From Akkermansiaceae bacterium UBA956 (GTDB taxonomy: Bacteria; Verrucomicrobiota; Verrucomicrobiia; Verrucomicrobiales; Akkermansiaceae), in contig DBCO01000015.1 in NCBI GenBank assembly GCA_002293145.1, positions 46,509 through 110,508 of the forward strand: a stretch of DNA of 64,000 nucleotides, written 5' to 3'. Below, one piece after another: positions 49,501 to 57,013 of the stretch; the stretch's first letter is position 1, and every line of letters begins with the position of its first letter. The position numbers and the translations under genes are program-made. Under the pieces are notes generated by a model. That model was not told where the DNA came from, did not search any database, and was given only the letters and a program-made list of their open reading frames with translations.

Positions 49501-52247
49501 CTGACGGTGAAGGCACCTTCATCAATGAATACGACACCGCTGGTGGCACTGCTGCCACAGGCAAGCCCTCCAAGATCACCGGACCTAGTGGCTACCTTGA
49601 GGATATCGTCTATGATTCCCTCGGTCGCCCCACCTCCACCTCCAAGACCCAATTCGGCGAAACCTTCAACACCTTTACCAGTTATGATGCCCTTGGGCGA
49701 GTCAAGACTAGCACCGATGCGGGCGGACTTACCACCAGCACCCACTACGATGAACGCTACTCCATCCCGGTCAAAATCGTTCTCGCCTCGCCCCCATCCG
49801 GCATGACCGCCCTGCCTGGCGTAGGCACCACTCTCTGGGAATCTGGCACCTACGATGCACGCGGTAACGCCCTCACCCAAAAGCTTGGCAACAACGTCAA
49901 CATCACCCAAGCTTACCAGACATCTACTGGCAACTTGCTAGGACTCAGCGCCACCCGCGCAGGTTCTCTTGTCCAAAACAAAGCCTATGCCTGGGACAGC
50001 GCAGGAAATCTCACCTCCCGCACCAACAACCACGTGAGAAATGCCAATGGCTCAGACCCCGCCATCACAAGCCTACACGAAAGCTTCGGCTACGATATCC
50101 AAAACCGCCTCACCTCCCGCACCATCGGCAGCAATGTAGAAAACTACTCCTACGACGTCAAAGGCAACCTTCTCACCAAACCCGGTGCCGCACTCACCTA
50201 CAACAAACCAGGCCCTCACCAAGTAGGCACCGCCACCATCAAAGGAGCTGCTCGCACTTATCAATACAATACCGCAGGCTACGTCACCAGTGACAGCAAA
50301 CGCAGCTTCTACTGGTCATCCTTCGGCCAATTGCGCGACCTCGTCTATACGGCGGCACCTGCCCTGCACAACCTCAGTGGCACCATGCTAGAGCTCGGCG
50401 CTGAAGTGCGTAGCCAATTCTTCTTCGATGCCACTGGCAACCGCGCGCGCCAATGGAAAACCCGCACCAGCACTGGCTCCTACAAGACCGAGAGCACCCT
50501 CTACCTCGGCAGCTACGAGCGGGAAATCCACAGCAGCTCCGCCCATCCTAGCATTAGCGTCACCGAGCACAAACGCGTGCACCGCCACAGCCTCGGCGAC
50601 ATGGTTTACACCCGCACCATCACCCCCAGCACCGGCGAAACTGTGCGCCTCACTACCAAGCTCGATGACCACCTCGGCTCCACCGATGTCCTCATCACCA
50701 GCAAATGGCAAAACAACACCTTCACCCACGAAAGCACCGAATACCAGGCCTACGATCCATGGGGAGAACGCGCGACGACGACCACCGCCGTGGCCTTCCG
50801 CCAAGCCGATAGCGATCCCTTCCGCCGCTCGGCGCAAGACTATGATCGCGGCTACACCGGCCACGAAATGCTCGATGACAGCGGCATCATCCACATGAAC
50901 GGCCGCCTCTACGACGCCGAGCTCGGGCGCATGCTCAGCGCCGATCCCTACGTCCAAGTCCCCGAATACAGCCAAAATTTCAACCGCTACAGCTACGTCT
51001 TAAACAATCCCCTCAACAAAACCGACCCCACGGGATACAGTTGGCTGAGCAAAGCGTTCCATAAAATTGGAGCATGGGTGAAGGAAAACTGGCGGACAGT
51101 GGTGGCGATTGTCTTAGCAGTAGCGTTTTTCTTCATAGCTCCTGTGCTCGTTGGAGCTGTGTTGAGTGCAACTGGAGCAGTCTTCACACCTTTAGTTACG
51201 CAAGCAATTATTGGGGCAACAGCAGGATTCCTAAGTGGCGCAGCTAATGCCGCCTTAGCGGGCGGAGACCTAGGAGATGTATTGCGAGGAGGTCTAGTTG
51301 GCGCCGTCCAAGGAGCAATTAGCTCTGGGCCGCTACACTCCATGGAAGGCGCGACATCCTATGCAGGAAAAGCTGCACACGTTATTGGCCACGGTGCCAC
51401 AGGCGGAGCCGCCAATGTTGCCATGGGCGGCAAATTCCAGGACGGGTTCTTATCCGCAGCTGCAGGAGCAGCTGCAACGCATACGGGCCTTTATGGTAAA
51501 TTCCAAGGTTCTGGCATCGATAAAGTTGCAGGACGCACAGCCGTAGCAGCTGTGATTGGCGGAACAGCTTCTGCGTTAGGCGGCGGGAAATTTGCGAATG
51601 GAGCATGGACCGCTGCATTTCAGCATTTGTTAAATAGTGAAGCAATATTCAATAAATTACTACCTCTTGACAAGCTTGCTGCACAGGCAGCAAGCGATGT
51701 ATATGATGAAAAAACTGGAGGATTACTAGGTGGGTGGAGTGGCGCAGAATATTCAAAAGATGGTTTTTACGCAAGTTTATCGTTTAAAAATGGATATTAT
51801 TTTTTGGCATTTCGCGGCACAAATATGACATCTATAGATGACTGGAGTGCAAATTTAAGTCAAGGTGTAGGCATGGAACCTGATCAATATAAACTAGCAC
51901 TAAAACTGGCTCGACATGTTGTTGATGTTATAGGATCAGACAGATTAGTGATTTGTGGACATTCGCTTGGAGGCGGCCTTGCTAGCTACGCTGGAATAAA
52001 TGTAAAGGTAAGTACAATTACCTTTAATGCAGCAGGATTACACAATCTCAACAAAGGATTTCTAGGTAACGATGCGTGGGGTTCATCTAAATATGTAAGA
52101 GCACATTACATTAAGGGAGAAATACTAACTTCTGCACAAAAAATTATGGGGCCTCTTGCTGCTAATGCATTAGGCAAATCGTATTCTTATGATGGAGGTC
52201 AAGGGAATACTATAGAAAAACACGGAATGAATCAATTCTTGCCATAA
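43539..52247 (+). CDS. SpvB/FG-GAP/RHS giant protein with C-terminal lipase toxin
   Basis: The protein has 2902 residues. After a basic N-terminus and export-like helix (about 30-50) comes a beta-sandwich (55-270) and a Ca-binding-like DADKDGIPD. An SpvB-like domain starts near residue 343. Seven FG-GAP/VCBS loops (about 849-1310, for example DLNGDGFPDL) and a long RHS-repeat region follow. The shell ends with LYDAELGRMLSADPYVQ and DPTGYSW near 2498. This order resembles Tc-toxin B/C components. The 404-residue tip holds hydrophobic Gly/Ala-rich segments (about 2515-2680) and a class 3 lipase-like domain: FLAFRGTN, ICGHSLGGG (nucleophile Ser2809) and a C-terminal HGMNQF His. The final 600 bp are AT-rich. 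A lipoprotein gene follows after 6 bp. Confidence 0.93.
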   Translation: MKHLLPSRNRRDSLQSPSWRSMSLPCFSLKNFSIALLVNAGLVHMSLYGNVLLTTFEAPITSGTNLSAVSTAWTVTNGEAKVVAGSGYQGTQGVKITKGDNAEARITRAITWNAAEQTAFIDFRVKPAANVQGSNAAIMVNGSQIGLQRQDDSTDPNQSSKGDIWVLNGTDRKWISGPANLDGGLSFPQWLLTHGQFQLNSAKTAATDFIRITLRQDYERKVWDIYVNGNLTGADLRFEKQGILNALHIFGSSADDVFIDELQTLPTNMLFPDADKDGIPDSVEVANGSNPNAKDRDSIDPVTGKSYLQKYLQQLWPDDAPAGTGTYVATGTTIPPLTLPEHSPVGALKGNFSVGGDGSATYSVPIDLPKGTSGMEPQLSLGYSSNGGNSICGVGFGLSGLQSISRGPSSLKKDGVIDGVDFDEKDRFFLNGERLVCVAGTYGMDGSIYRTEMDAYSQIKLFGNANSGQGSYWQVQTKAGLTIEFGNTKGSKVTCQGAPAPLSWAVNRVLDVKSNYYDVLYAEGPSDVVITNDAALIFGNNSINSHRVAEIKYTGNLTANELPYITVKFNYEDRADTSFAYSYGIKSESNKRLSSIEVKTDSYLNHTYLLAYLTSGQTERSMLQMLSKFVTGGTGPLATTFHWDAHLGSLPTSMWKKASHIGSGNLPQLYEYGSGQNNDSGIISYASLEENNTVVHLTGNAWRAKAINYTVTPNTKLTFDYKTSSNPRSEIVAIGLDTNLTPDSTRIYQIDGSQAEYNQAYKPGTVHNAGSDGNWVTVTIPVGSHFKGNASHLALINDDDNQENGIGECYFRNIRIYESGQTEGLITFQPNQWEVPELSSSTWVDRGYNFVDINSDGLIDIVRNSIIDASTLNVISSVRQTLLNHGMGWTEEDQTWQLPSGAFLTSNDGDATDTAFSYVRGSSTFTDFNADGRPDIMQRSIIDSWDGTDTSIVNFQSQVNNGNGWTPTTLYSYPFSTHRQSGYAASTNNRFRDWIETDLNGDGFPDLIANTYRGTTKGDINPSFHYESNYNRANDEFMTLLFNPFALSFNSWTVSGTASTNGTITDLGYTTPNAADPTQKGYLSQGIGKDDLGCGLIDLNGDGLPELYAASNSVTKTFKNMGDGWDWVKLPDNTWICHDKPAMRLPKAIVNASGSSQGSRLVDLNGDGLPDFLRGLSSFTGVHTLPGNQLSVHVNNGDDSLPGVGAMFTSITSAVGQNWLTPYTLDWDGSGIDNFGNELADINGDGLTDLIFSSNYVNKSYLNTGTNFADKTAYAFPAGVRICSTTGQLDNKRRNARLVDVNGDGFPDILGNLNKGAPEVWLNDSKSETINKIVDGFGSDIQIEYTRLNDPTNKPGFNSRVYQKNNGALPPGQMAVIDSRLVVSRYSAPSYLNGTNDRRYTSHRYGDLRYDRNNESSVGFGWAEIKDELTQQITRTEYRQDFPFAGSPSVTHTKVLITQENIDTAASHGSSIFEGATAGWKCLTKETADYAQKQPELGIGGGGYIYRPVQIEAIKEQYDLKRSSSATSPEPCGDFKSRTRTTQALADYDDYGFLRNSIVESLDGTIIATSSVYDHNIDDTKWHLGRLKASAVVKSKIGHMAITKSSNFTYDAFGMLKTETIEPGNALSVTKSYTYDDFGNITHSHVIGKNSQGNLETRSSQSIYDARGRFVIEEKNQLNHRVLYHYDLNRALLKNTTDINGLVTHFRYDGFGTLTLTIHPDGTRTGEVTGQVLSNNSVVPANLNVPNIIKYYRAKQTSGGPVGFAYFDAAGREILSRSTTLVNGTASGEARYATIYSHNQYDAFGRTTHTSLPFAANEAPIYTQRLVDVLGRTYKTIHLNGSFDKVDCYGVAMLNGQSTTYSCVTASNGQTLERWEDQHGQMIQSRDESGLITAFIHDLEGRLTSVKMENTPRSTRASTDVLAADHTLLLSNKFDIFGNKSEVWEINSGTSTSTYSALGEVATSTNAMGQTTSYEYDVLGRPTKIIRPDGEGTFINEYDTAGGTAATGKPSKITGPSGYLEDIVYDSLGRPTSTSKTQFGETFNTFTSYDALGRVKTSTDAGGLTTSTHYDERYSIPVKIVLASPPSGMTALPGVGTTLWESGTYDARGNALTQKLGNNVNITQAYQTSTGNLLGLSATRAGSLVQNKAYAWDSAGNLTSRTNNHVRNANGSDPAITSLHESFGYDIQNRLTSRTIGSNVENYSYDVKGNLLTKPGAALTYNKPGPHQVGTATIKGAARTYQYNTAGYVTSDSKRSFYWSSFGQLRDLVYTAAPALHNLSGTMLELGAEVRSQFFFDATGNRARQWKTRTSTGSYKTESTLYLGSYEREIHSSSAHPSISVTEHKRVHRHSLGDMVYTRTITPSTGETVRLTTKLDDHLGSTDVLITSKWQNNTFTHESTEYQAYDPWGERATTTTAVAFRQADSDPFRRSAQDYDRGYTGHEMLDDSGIIHMNGRLYDAELGRMLSADPYVQVPEYSQNFNRYSYVLNNPLNKTDPTGYSWLSKAFHKIGAWVKENWRTVVAIVLAVAFFFIAPVLVGAVLSATGAVFTPLVTQAIIGATAGFLSGAANAALAGGDLGDVLRGGLVGAVQGAISSGPLHSMEGATSYAGKAAHVIGHGATGGAANVAMGGKFQDGFLSAAAGAAATHTGLYGKFQGSGIDKVAGRTAVAAVIGGTASALGGGKFANGAWTAAFQHLLNSEAIFNKLLPLDKLAAQAASDVYDEKTGGLLGGWSGAEYSKDGFYASLSFKNGYYFLAFRGTNMTSIDDWSANLSQGVGMEPDQYKLALKLARHVVDVIGSDRLVICGHSLGGGLASYAGINVKVSTITFNAAGLHNLNKGFLGNDAWGSSKYVRAHYIKGEILTSAQKIMGPLAANALGKSYSYDGGQGNTIEKHGMNQFLP

Positions 52248-52253
52248 AAAATT

Positions 52254-52679
52254 ATGTATAAAATTTATAAATATTCATTAATTTTAATTGTATTATTTAG
52301 TTCATGCAACAAAACACTGCCTTTGAAATCAAAAATGAGCGGAACTCACGTAAAAATATTAAGATCATGCTCGCTTTTTAATGTATCAAGTGACAATAAA
52401 ATATTTGGAAACGTATCTCACCAGCTAATAGTAGACGAAGGGATTTCATCAAATCCAGCTCACAATATTCTGGTTGGTGAGACTATATTTATCGAAGGAG
52501 TTCATAAAATTACATCTGATACTAGAGGTCCGTGGTTAGGTGTCAAAGGTCATTGGATTAGCAAGACCGGTGGTCAGATTAATTTCGTGTATTGTTGGTC
52601 TAAGGGCAGTAAATTACTTATCGCTCCATGGGAGACTGACTCATATCCAGAAACAAGAACCTTTAATGACCTTCCTTGA
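52254..52679 (+). CDS. Lipoprotein, candidate immunity protein against the lipase tip
   Basis: The protein has 141 residues with a lipoprotein signal (LIVLFSSC, Cys19). The mature part is beta-rich, with ILVGETIFIEGVHKI and WLGVKGHWISKTGGQINFVYCW, and is not assigned to a family; SH3-like is possible. The gene begins 6 bp after the lipase-tip stop and shares its low GC. A membrane-tethered periplasmic protein is what one expects as immunity to a phospholipase acting from the periplasm. The cognate relation is inference from position and localisation. Confidence 0.8.
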   Translation: MYKIYKYSLILIVLFSSCNKTLPLKSKMSGTHVKILRSCSLFNVSSDNKIFGNVSHQLIVDEGISSNPAHNILVGETIFIEGVHKITSDTRGPWLGVKGHWISKTGGQINFVYCWSKGSKLLIAPWETDSYPETRTFNDLP

Positions 52680-52708
52680 ATAGATTGCTAGCTCTAACTT
52701 CGGGTCAT

Positions 52709-52728
52709 CAAGCCGATAGCGATCCCTT
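52709..52728 (+). repeat. 20-bp fragment identical to RHS shell of the upstream gene
   Basis: Positions 52709-52728 repeat 50802-50821 exactly, inside the shell-coding part of the second RHS gene. The flanks do not match. It is probably a scrap of an RHS shell left by recombination. Confidence 0.6.
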
Positions 52729-52821
52729 GTAGTGCCCCCCTGTGAGTTGTACGTAAGCGTCCTAAATTCATCCTCCTGGCGTTGCTTCGGTGGAGCGTTG
52801 GGGGCGGGCGGTTAGGCTTCA

Positions 52822-52864
52822 AATGGGGTCAGTCCTTGGATATGAGTATTTTTATTTTTCGTTA
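52822..52864 (+). repeat. Copy of the repeat found at the IS110 end
   Basis: Starts with aatggggtcagtccttgga and matches 12888-12930 with about five changes over some 44 bp. At 12888 it flanks the IS110 transposase; here no transposase is present. It may be a solo IS end or an independent repeat family. Confidence 0.75.
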
Positions 52865-52907
52865 GATGAGATTCGGCTACTTATGCAATTTTGGAATCAC
52901 GTCATCA

Positions 52908-52957
52908 CCCACACATCATTACCAATATGATGATGTTGGCAACCGCACCTCGGTGCT
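52908..52957 (+). pseudogene. 50-bp relic of an RHS shell like that of the first RHS gene
   Basis: Positions 52908-52957 match 10141-10190 of the first RHS gene with two substitutions. No longer frame continues on either side. The fragment shows that another RHS shell copy of the first type once lay at this locus, 42 kb from its present relative. Confidence 0.75.
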
Positions 52958-52978
52958 GGGGGGGTGGCTCATAGTGCG

Positions 52979-54514
52979 TTACTCGGCGCGCGAGAGGTTG
53001 TGGAGTCCACGCGTAAGCAGAGCTTGATCGATGGAATTGGAGAGTTGCTCATCGAGGTGGACGATGAGATTTTCTTCTAGGAATTCTATGCTGTGAGAGG
53101 TGCTGCCGAGGCGAGGTTTGGAAAAGGCTTGGAGCATGTCCTTCATATTGCGCACAGGTTTGCCATTGACCTTGCTGATGATCATGTTACGCAGGCTTTC
53201 GTAACCTACTGTAGCTTGAGTGGGAATCACGGCGGTGAGGCAGATCATTCGGTCGTGATTTTCCTGGTATTTTTCAGGATTGCTGAGGGCATCGAGGTAA
53301 TTCAGCGGAGCGTCAGACTGCCAATCTTCTCCATAGGCTTCGAGTAGGGGTCTGGTGAGTTCTTGGAAAATGAGGCCGCCTTTGATGAGGAAGTTGGGGG
53401 CTTTGCCGAAGCTGTAGGTGGGCACCAAGCGCGTGCTTTCTTCTTGTCGGGTGAGGATGGCGGTGACTTCGATTTCATTTGCATCGCGCCAGACTTTGAG
53501 TTTGATTTGGTCACCAGCGGACTTGGTGCCGCGCACGAGCTGCACCCAGTGGAGGCTGCCGTATTGAGAATCGGTATAATAGCCGCGGCGATCGATGGGA
53601 TGATCCTCGATGAAGAGGATGACGTCACCTTTGCGAAGCTCTGCGGCATCGGCCGCCGAGCCTTTACGAACTTTGCTGATGTAAATGCCGCCGAGCTGGT
53701 TAGGGAGTTTGAGCCAGCGGCGAAAATGATCATCCTCGGTGGGGCTGAAGGAGATGCCGATATTGGGGAAACCTCGGTAGGATTCTTTTTTTGCCTCGGA
53801 GAGAAAGCGGGTGAGAAGCGGCGTGGCAATGACGTCGCTGATTTGGTCTTTGGAGTCGTAAGAGCTTAGAATGCCGGTCAGTTGGTTGTTTTGAAAAACC
53901 GGAACGGAGTATGAGGAAGCGGATGATTGTAGCGAGCCCTTGAGGCGGTAGGTGAGGAAAAACTGCCCCGGCAAAAAGGTCGAGACCACTTCAGCGGAAA
54001 GAAGCTGAGCTGGGGTGACGAGACTTTGGCCGTTGTTTTCCACCTGAATGATATCGAGTGAGTCGCGAAGATCGGGAGATGGAGCAATTTCTAAGGGTAG
54101 TAAGTCGGTGAAAAATTCGGTAATCTTTTTCTCATCGCTGAGTGTGAGAAGGGCGAGATTTGCCTCGTAATCGACGCATTTGACACGAGCAGGCGCACGG
54201 CGTTTACCATCGGTAGTTTCTAGTTCGATGTAAATGGCATCGGCTACCATTTCTGCTGTGGTGAGCACTTGGTTATTGGCGACGAGGGCAGCGAGGGCAC
54301 TGCGATTGCGTGAAGGATTTTTTTCCCAGGGTTGTCCGGGATTCCAGCTTTGAATGGTGGAGTGAACGCGAATTACTGATTGGCTGGGATCGCGGGGCAC
54401 GGCGACAGGATCTGCAGGGGGCGTAGTAGCTGCTGTGCTCACGGTGCTTTGGCGACATGAGGCGAGCACGAGAAAGCTGAGAATGAGAAGTGAGAGGGCG
54501 CGTATTGATTTCAT
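52979..54514 (-). CDS. Deg-type lipoprotein with degenerate catalytic triad (pseudoprotease)
   Basis: The protein has 511 residues with a lipoprotein signal (LVLASC, Cys20). It aligns by eye with trypsin-like Deg proteases followed by a PDZ domain (IGISFSPTEDD to DVILFIEDHPIDRRGY) and a second PDZ-like part near the C-terminus (MIISKVNGKPVRNMKDML). The three catalytic positions are lost: LTTAEMV has Glu88 for His, EANLALL has Asn119 for Asp, and ASSYSVPV stands in place of GNSGGPV. It should therefore bind substrates without cleaving. It lies 27 bp downstream of an intact paralogue and is probably its partner or regulator. Confidence 0.88.
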   Translation of the reverse strand: MKSIRALSLLILSFLVLASCRQSTVSTAATTPPADPVAVPRDPSQSVIRVHSTIQSWNPGQPWEKNPSRNRSALAALVANNQVLTTAEMVADAIYIELETTDGKRRAPARVKCVDYEANLALLTLSDEKKITEFFTDLLPLEIAPSPDLRDSLDIIQVENNGQSLVTPAQLLSAEVVSTFLPGQFFLTYRLKGSLQSSASSYSVPVFQNNQLTGILSSYDSKDQISDVIATPLLTRFLSEAKKESYRGFPNIGISFSPTEDDHFRRWLKLPNQLGGIYISKVRKGSAADAAELRKGDVILFIEDHPIDRRGYYTDSQYGSLHWVQLVRGTKSAGDQIKLKVWRDANEIEVTAILTRQEESTRLVPTYSFGKAPNFLIKGGLIFQELTRPLLEAYGEDWQSDAPLNYLDALSNPEKYQENHDRMICLTAVIPTQATVGYESLRNMIISKVNGKPVRNMKDMLQAFSKPRLGSTSHSIEFLEENLIVHLDEQLSNSIDQALLTRGLHNLSRAE

Positions 54515-54541
54515 AACGAAAGGCGGAGTGGTGTGAGAGAG

Positions 54542-56008
54542 TTACTTTGCCTTGAGATTACTGAGGCGTGGAATGCTGTAGTTTTCCGAAATGCGTTTGT
54601 TGGCATGGGGAATGGCGGCGGCAGGGAGGATGAGCGGTCGTTCGATGCCTTTAAGCTCAATGATGAAGTTTGCAGGATGCGTAGCGGGATGCAAAAGCTC
54701 GTAGGCTTGGGAGAGGGAGGTGACTGGTGTGCCATTGATGGAATCGAGGACTTTTCCCGTGGCGTCGGGCAGGGGCGAATTGAGCTCATCGTTGAGAATG
54801 TCAGTGAGGATCACAACGTCTTCCATTTTTTGAAATAGCCCCTTGCTGACGTAATCGGAGTAATAGCGCCGTACGGTGACATCGCGGAACTGCACGGTGG
54901 CAAAAAGATTGGTGTCGAGCGGCTGAAATACTAGACCTCCGAAGACGATGTAGCGTGGTTTTTCTTCGTATTTGATCGCATACATGCGCGACTGCGGGAG
55001 AGTCTTGAGATTGACGGTGAGGTCGATCCAATCTTCATTGCGGCGGAGGCGCAGAGCGACGGGGTCACCAGCAAATTTGCGTTCGACGATCTCGTGCATG
55101 TTGACTTTTTCTCCATCGATGAGCACTGAGCCAGAGGAATCGACAGGGTGAGAGTCGAGGCTTAACAAAACATCGCCAGGTTTCACGTGGCCAGCGCAGG
55201 TGGAAGTGGGAGTGACGTTGGTGATCAGGACACCGAGTCCATCATTGGGGAGTTTGAGTGCTTGGCGCATGGCGGGATTGATGAGCGGGAATTCAGCAAT
55301 GCCGAGGTCGGTGTATTCATCGTAGCGTCCGTCTTTGATATCTTTGAGAAATCGATTCACTACGGGAGTTGGGATGATGTAGCCGGTATTGTCGGCTTGG
55401 CGTAATCCTTGAAAGGCGACGCCGATGACTTGATTTTCCTGAAGCACCGGGCCGCCCGAGTTGCCAGGATTGATGGCGGCATCGATTTGCACGATGAGGT
55501 GAGAATCTGCGCGTGAGTGGGAATAAGGCTGGAAGTCGATTCGCGAAACGACTCCCCGCGTGACGGAAAGGCGTTCGCCGCCGACGGGATAGCCGATGAC
55601 GCGGACTTGAGATTCGAGCTGGGGAATGGCGGTGCCGATTTTGAAAACGGGCAGTTTGGCGAAAGGCGTGAAGTCATCGACCGAGAGGATCGCGAGATCG
55701 CAATCGTGGGCGATGTGCTCGACCTTGGCAGTGTGTTTTTCGGGAGAGCCGTAGATGTTGATGAGGAAACGTTCGCCGTTGGAAACGACGTGCGCGTTGG
55801 TGAGAAACTGATTGGGGCCGATGAGGAATCCCGTGCCGATGCCGCCACTGAAGCGTCCTGCATTCCAGGGCGCTGCGTAGTCGGCAGTTTGGGTGGCTAC
55901 CTCAATGCGCACGACAGAACGATAAATGTCCGCTGTGCTGGGGGCTACTGCTGCCGTTTGAGCGTGCAGTGGCAACGCGGCGAATAAGAGGAAAAGTAAT
56001 GATTTCAT
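54542..56008 (-). CDS. DegP/HtrA-like serine protease with PDZ domains
   Basis: The protein has 488 residues with a signal peptide (1-16). The trypsin fold has an intact triad: His73 in TNAHVV, Asp104 in DCDLAIL and Ser184 in NPGNSGGP. One PDZ domain follows (VLITNVTPTSTCAGHVKPGDVLLSLDSHPVD), and a second is nearer the C-terminus (GKVLDSINGTPVTSLSQAYELL). It degrades or checks misfolded envelope proteins in the periplasm. The degenerate paralogue is downstream and the GH25-like lipoprotein gene 21 bp upstream, all on one strand, so they form an envelope-maintenance operon. Confidence 0.93.
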   Translation of the reverse strand: MKSLLFLLFAALPLHAQTAAVAPSTADIYRSVVRIEVATQTADYAAPWNAGRFSGGIGTGFLIGPNQFLTNAHVVSNGERFLINIYGSPEKHTAKVEHIAHDCDLAILSVDDFTPFAKLPVFKIGTAIPQLESQVRVIGYPVGGERLSVTRGVVSRIDFQPYSHSRADSHLIVQIDAAINPGNSGGPVLQENQVIGVAFQGLRQADNTGYIIPTPVVNRFLKDIKDGRYDEYTDLGIAEFPLINPAMRQALKLPNDGLGVLITNVTPTSTCAGHVKPGDVLLSLDSHPVDSSGSVLIDGEKVNMHEIVERKFAGDPVALRLRRNEDWIDLTVNLKTLPQSRMYAIKYEEKPRYIVFGGLVFQPLDTNLFATVQFRDVTVRRYYSDYVSKGLFQKMEDVVILTDILNDELNSPLPDATGKVLDSINGTPVTSLSQAYELLHPATHPANFIIELKGIERPLILPAAAIPHANKRISENYSIPRLSNLKAK

Positions 56009-56029
56009 GTGGAAGAATGAGAGATTGTG

Positions 56030-56893
56030 TTAGCGAAGTGGGATGCCGTGGCGATTCCACAGCTGGGTGAGTTGCTCGCGATTACCGCGGAACAAGTTGC
56101 GTTCGACGGGGCGATCGACATTGCCGAGGTATGGGCTGAATCCGCGGTAGACTTTGGGGCTGGAGCGTCTGTTTTCCCAGAGGACGCCGCCGTATTGCCA
56201 CAGCGACCAATTGCTCCAAACGTTGTATTGTTTTGTTAGGCCAGTGGGTGTTTCGGGGGCGGGAAAGGCGGAGCATTTGCCGCTGTCGTGTGAATAGAGA
56301 GCGACCCAATAGGGGCAGAGACGAAGACGGTTTTTCACAGCATCGCTGGCGTTGTGAAGCGTGATACGAAGGTGCTCGCTGTTCTCCAAATACACCATGC
56401 AATCGACCCCCGTGCGGGCTTTTACGATGTCGAGAAACTGAATCATTTCCGAGGTGGTCGCCAGCGCGTCGAAGTCGGCAGAGAGCAGCAAGCGCTGCTG
56501 ATTCCAGTTGCGACTCTGTGCCAGCGCTTGTGCGCGATTGACGAATTGATCGGCTTGACTGCGCACGCTCACGTCTTTTGTCGTGCGGTAGTAGACTCCC
56601 ACGAGCATGCCTACTCGGTCGGATGCGGCGAGAAATGTCGCGCATTTTTCATCCAGTTCGCCGCCTTTGCCTGCGCGCGCGATCAATCCAGCGGCGCCGT
56701 TGTCACGCAGGGCCGATACGTCCGAGGGCGAGTAAGCGCGACCGCTGCGTTGCTTTTCCTTCGGATCATAGGCGGAAACATTAACCACTTCCGTGCCACG
56801 CGAGCCGCCCGACGCGCCAGAGTTGACACCGCAATGAGTCAGTGAAAAGGCGAGAAGAATGACGAAAGAAGCTTGTTTGAGCAGACGTGCCAT
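56030..56893 (-). CDS. GH25-like (lysozyme-fold) lipoprotein
   Basis: The protein has 287 residues from the ATG at 56893; a TTG five codons upstream is disfavoured. A hydrophobic signal ends in LTHC (Cys21), probably lipidated. The body suggests a TIM-barrel related to GH25 muramidases or DUF1906: VNVSAYDP at the start, GLIARAGKGG, VGVYYRTT, LLLSADFDA, WSLWQYGG and VERNLFRGN at the end. If active it would cut peptidoglycan. The usual DxE pair appears as ADFDA, so activity is uncertain. It is first in the operon with the two Deg proteins. Confidence 0.72.
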   Translation of the reverse strand: MARLLKQASFVILLAFSLTHCGVNSGASGGSRGTEVVNVSAYDPKEKQRSGRAYSPSDVSALRDNGAAGLIARAGKGGELDEKCATFLAASDRVGMLVGVYYRTTKDVSVRSQADQFVNRAQALAQSRNWNQQRLLLSADFDALATTSEMIQFLDIVKARTGVDCMVYLENSEHLRITLHNASDAVKNRLRLCPYWVALYSHDSGKCSAFPAPETPTGLTKQYNVWSNWSLWQYGGVLWENRRSSPKVYRGFSPYLGNVDRPVERNLFRGNREQLTQLWNRHGIPLR

Positions 56894-57013
56894 GTCCGAA
56901 CTATGCAAAGCTCAGCGCTTTTGGCAAGTCTCATGCGCTGGCAGCCCAGACTTTCCTTGTAATTAACAAATCCCGCGCTTGACGGCGTTATAGAAGCAAG
57001 TCATACATCCGCC

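Noticed and set aside
49245..50975. Several Gly-rich frames antisense to the second RHS gene
   Set aside because: They are shadows of GC-rich RHS codons with no family resemblance.
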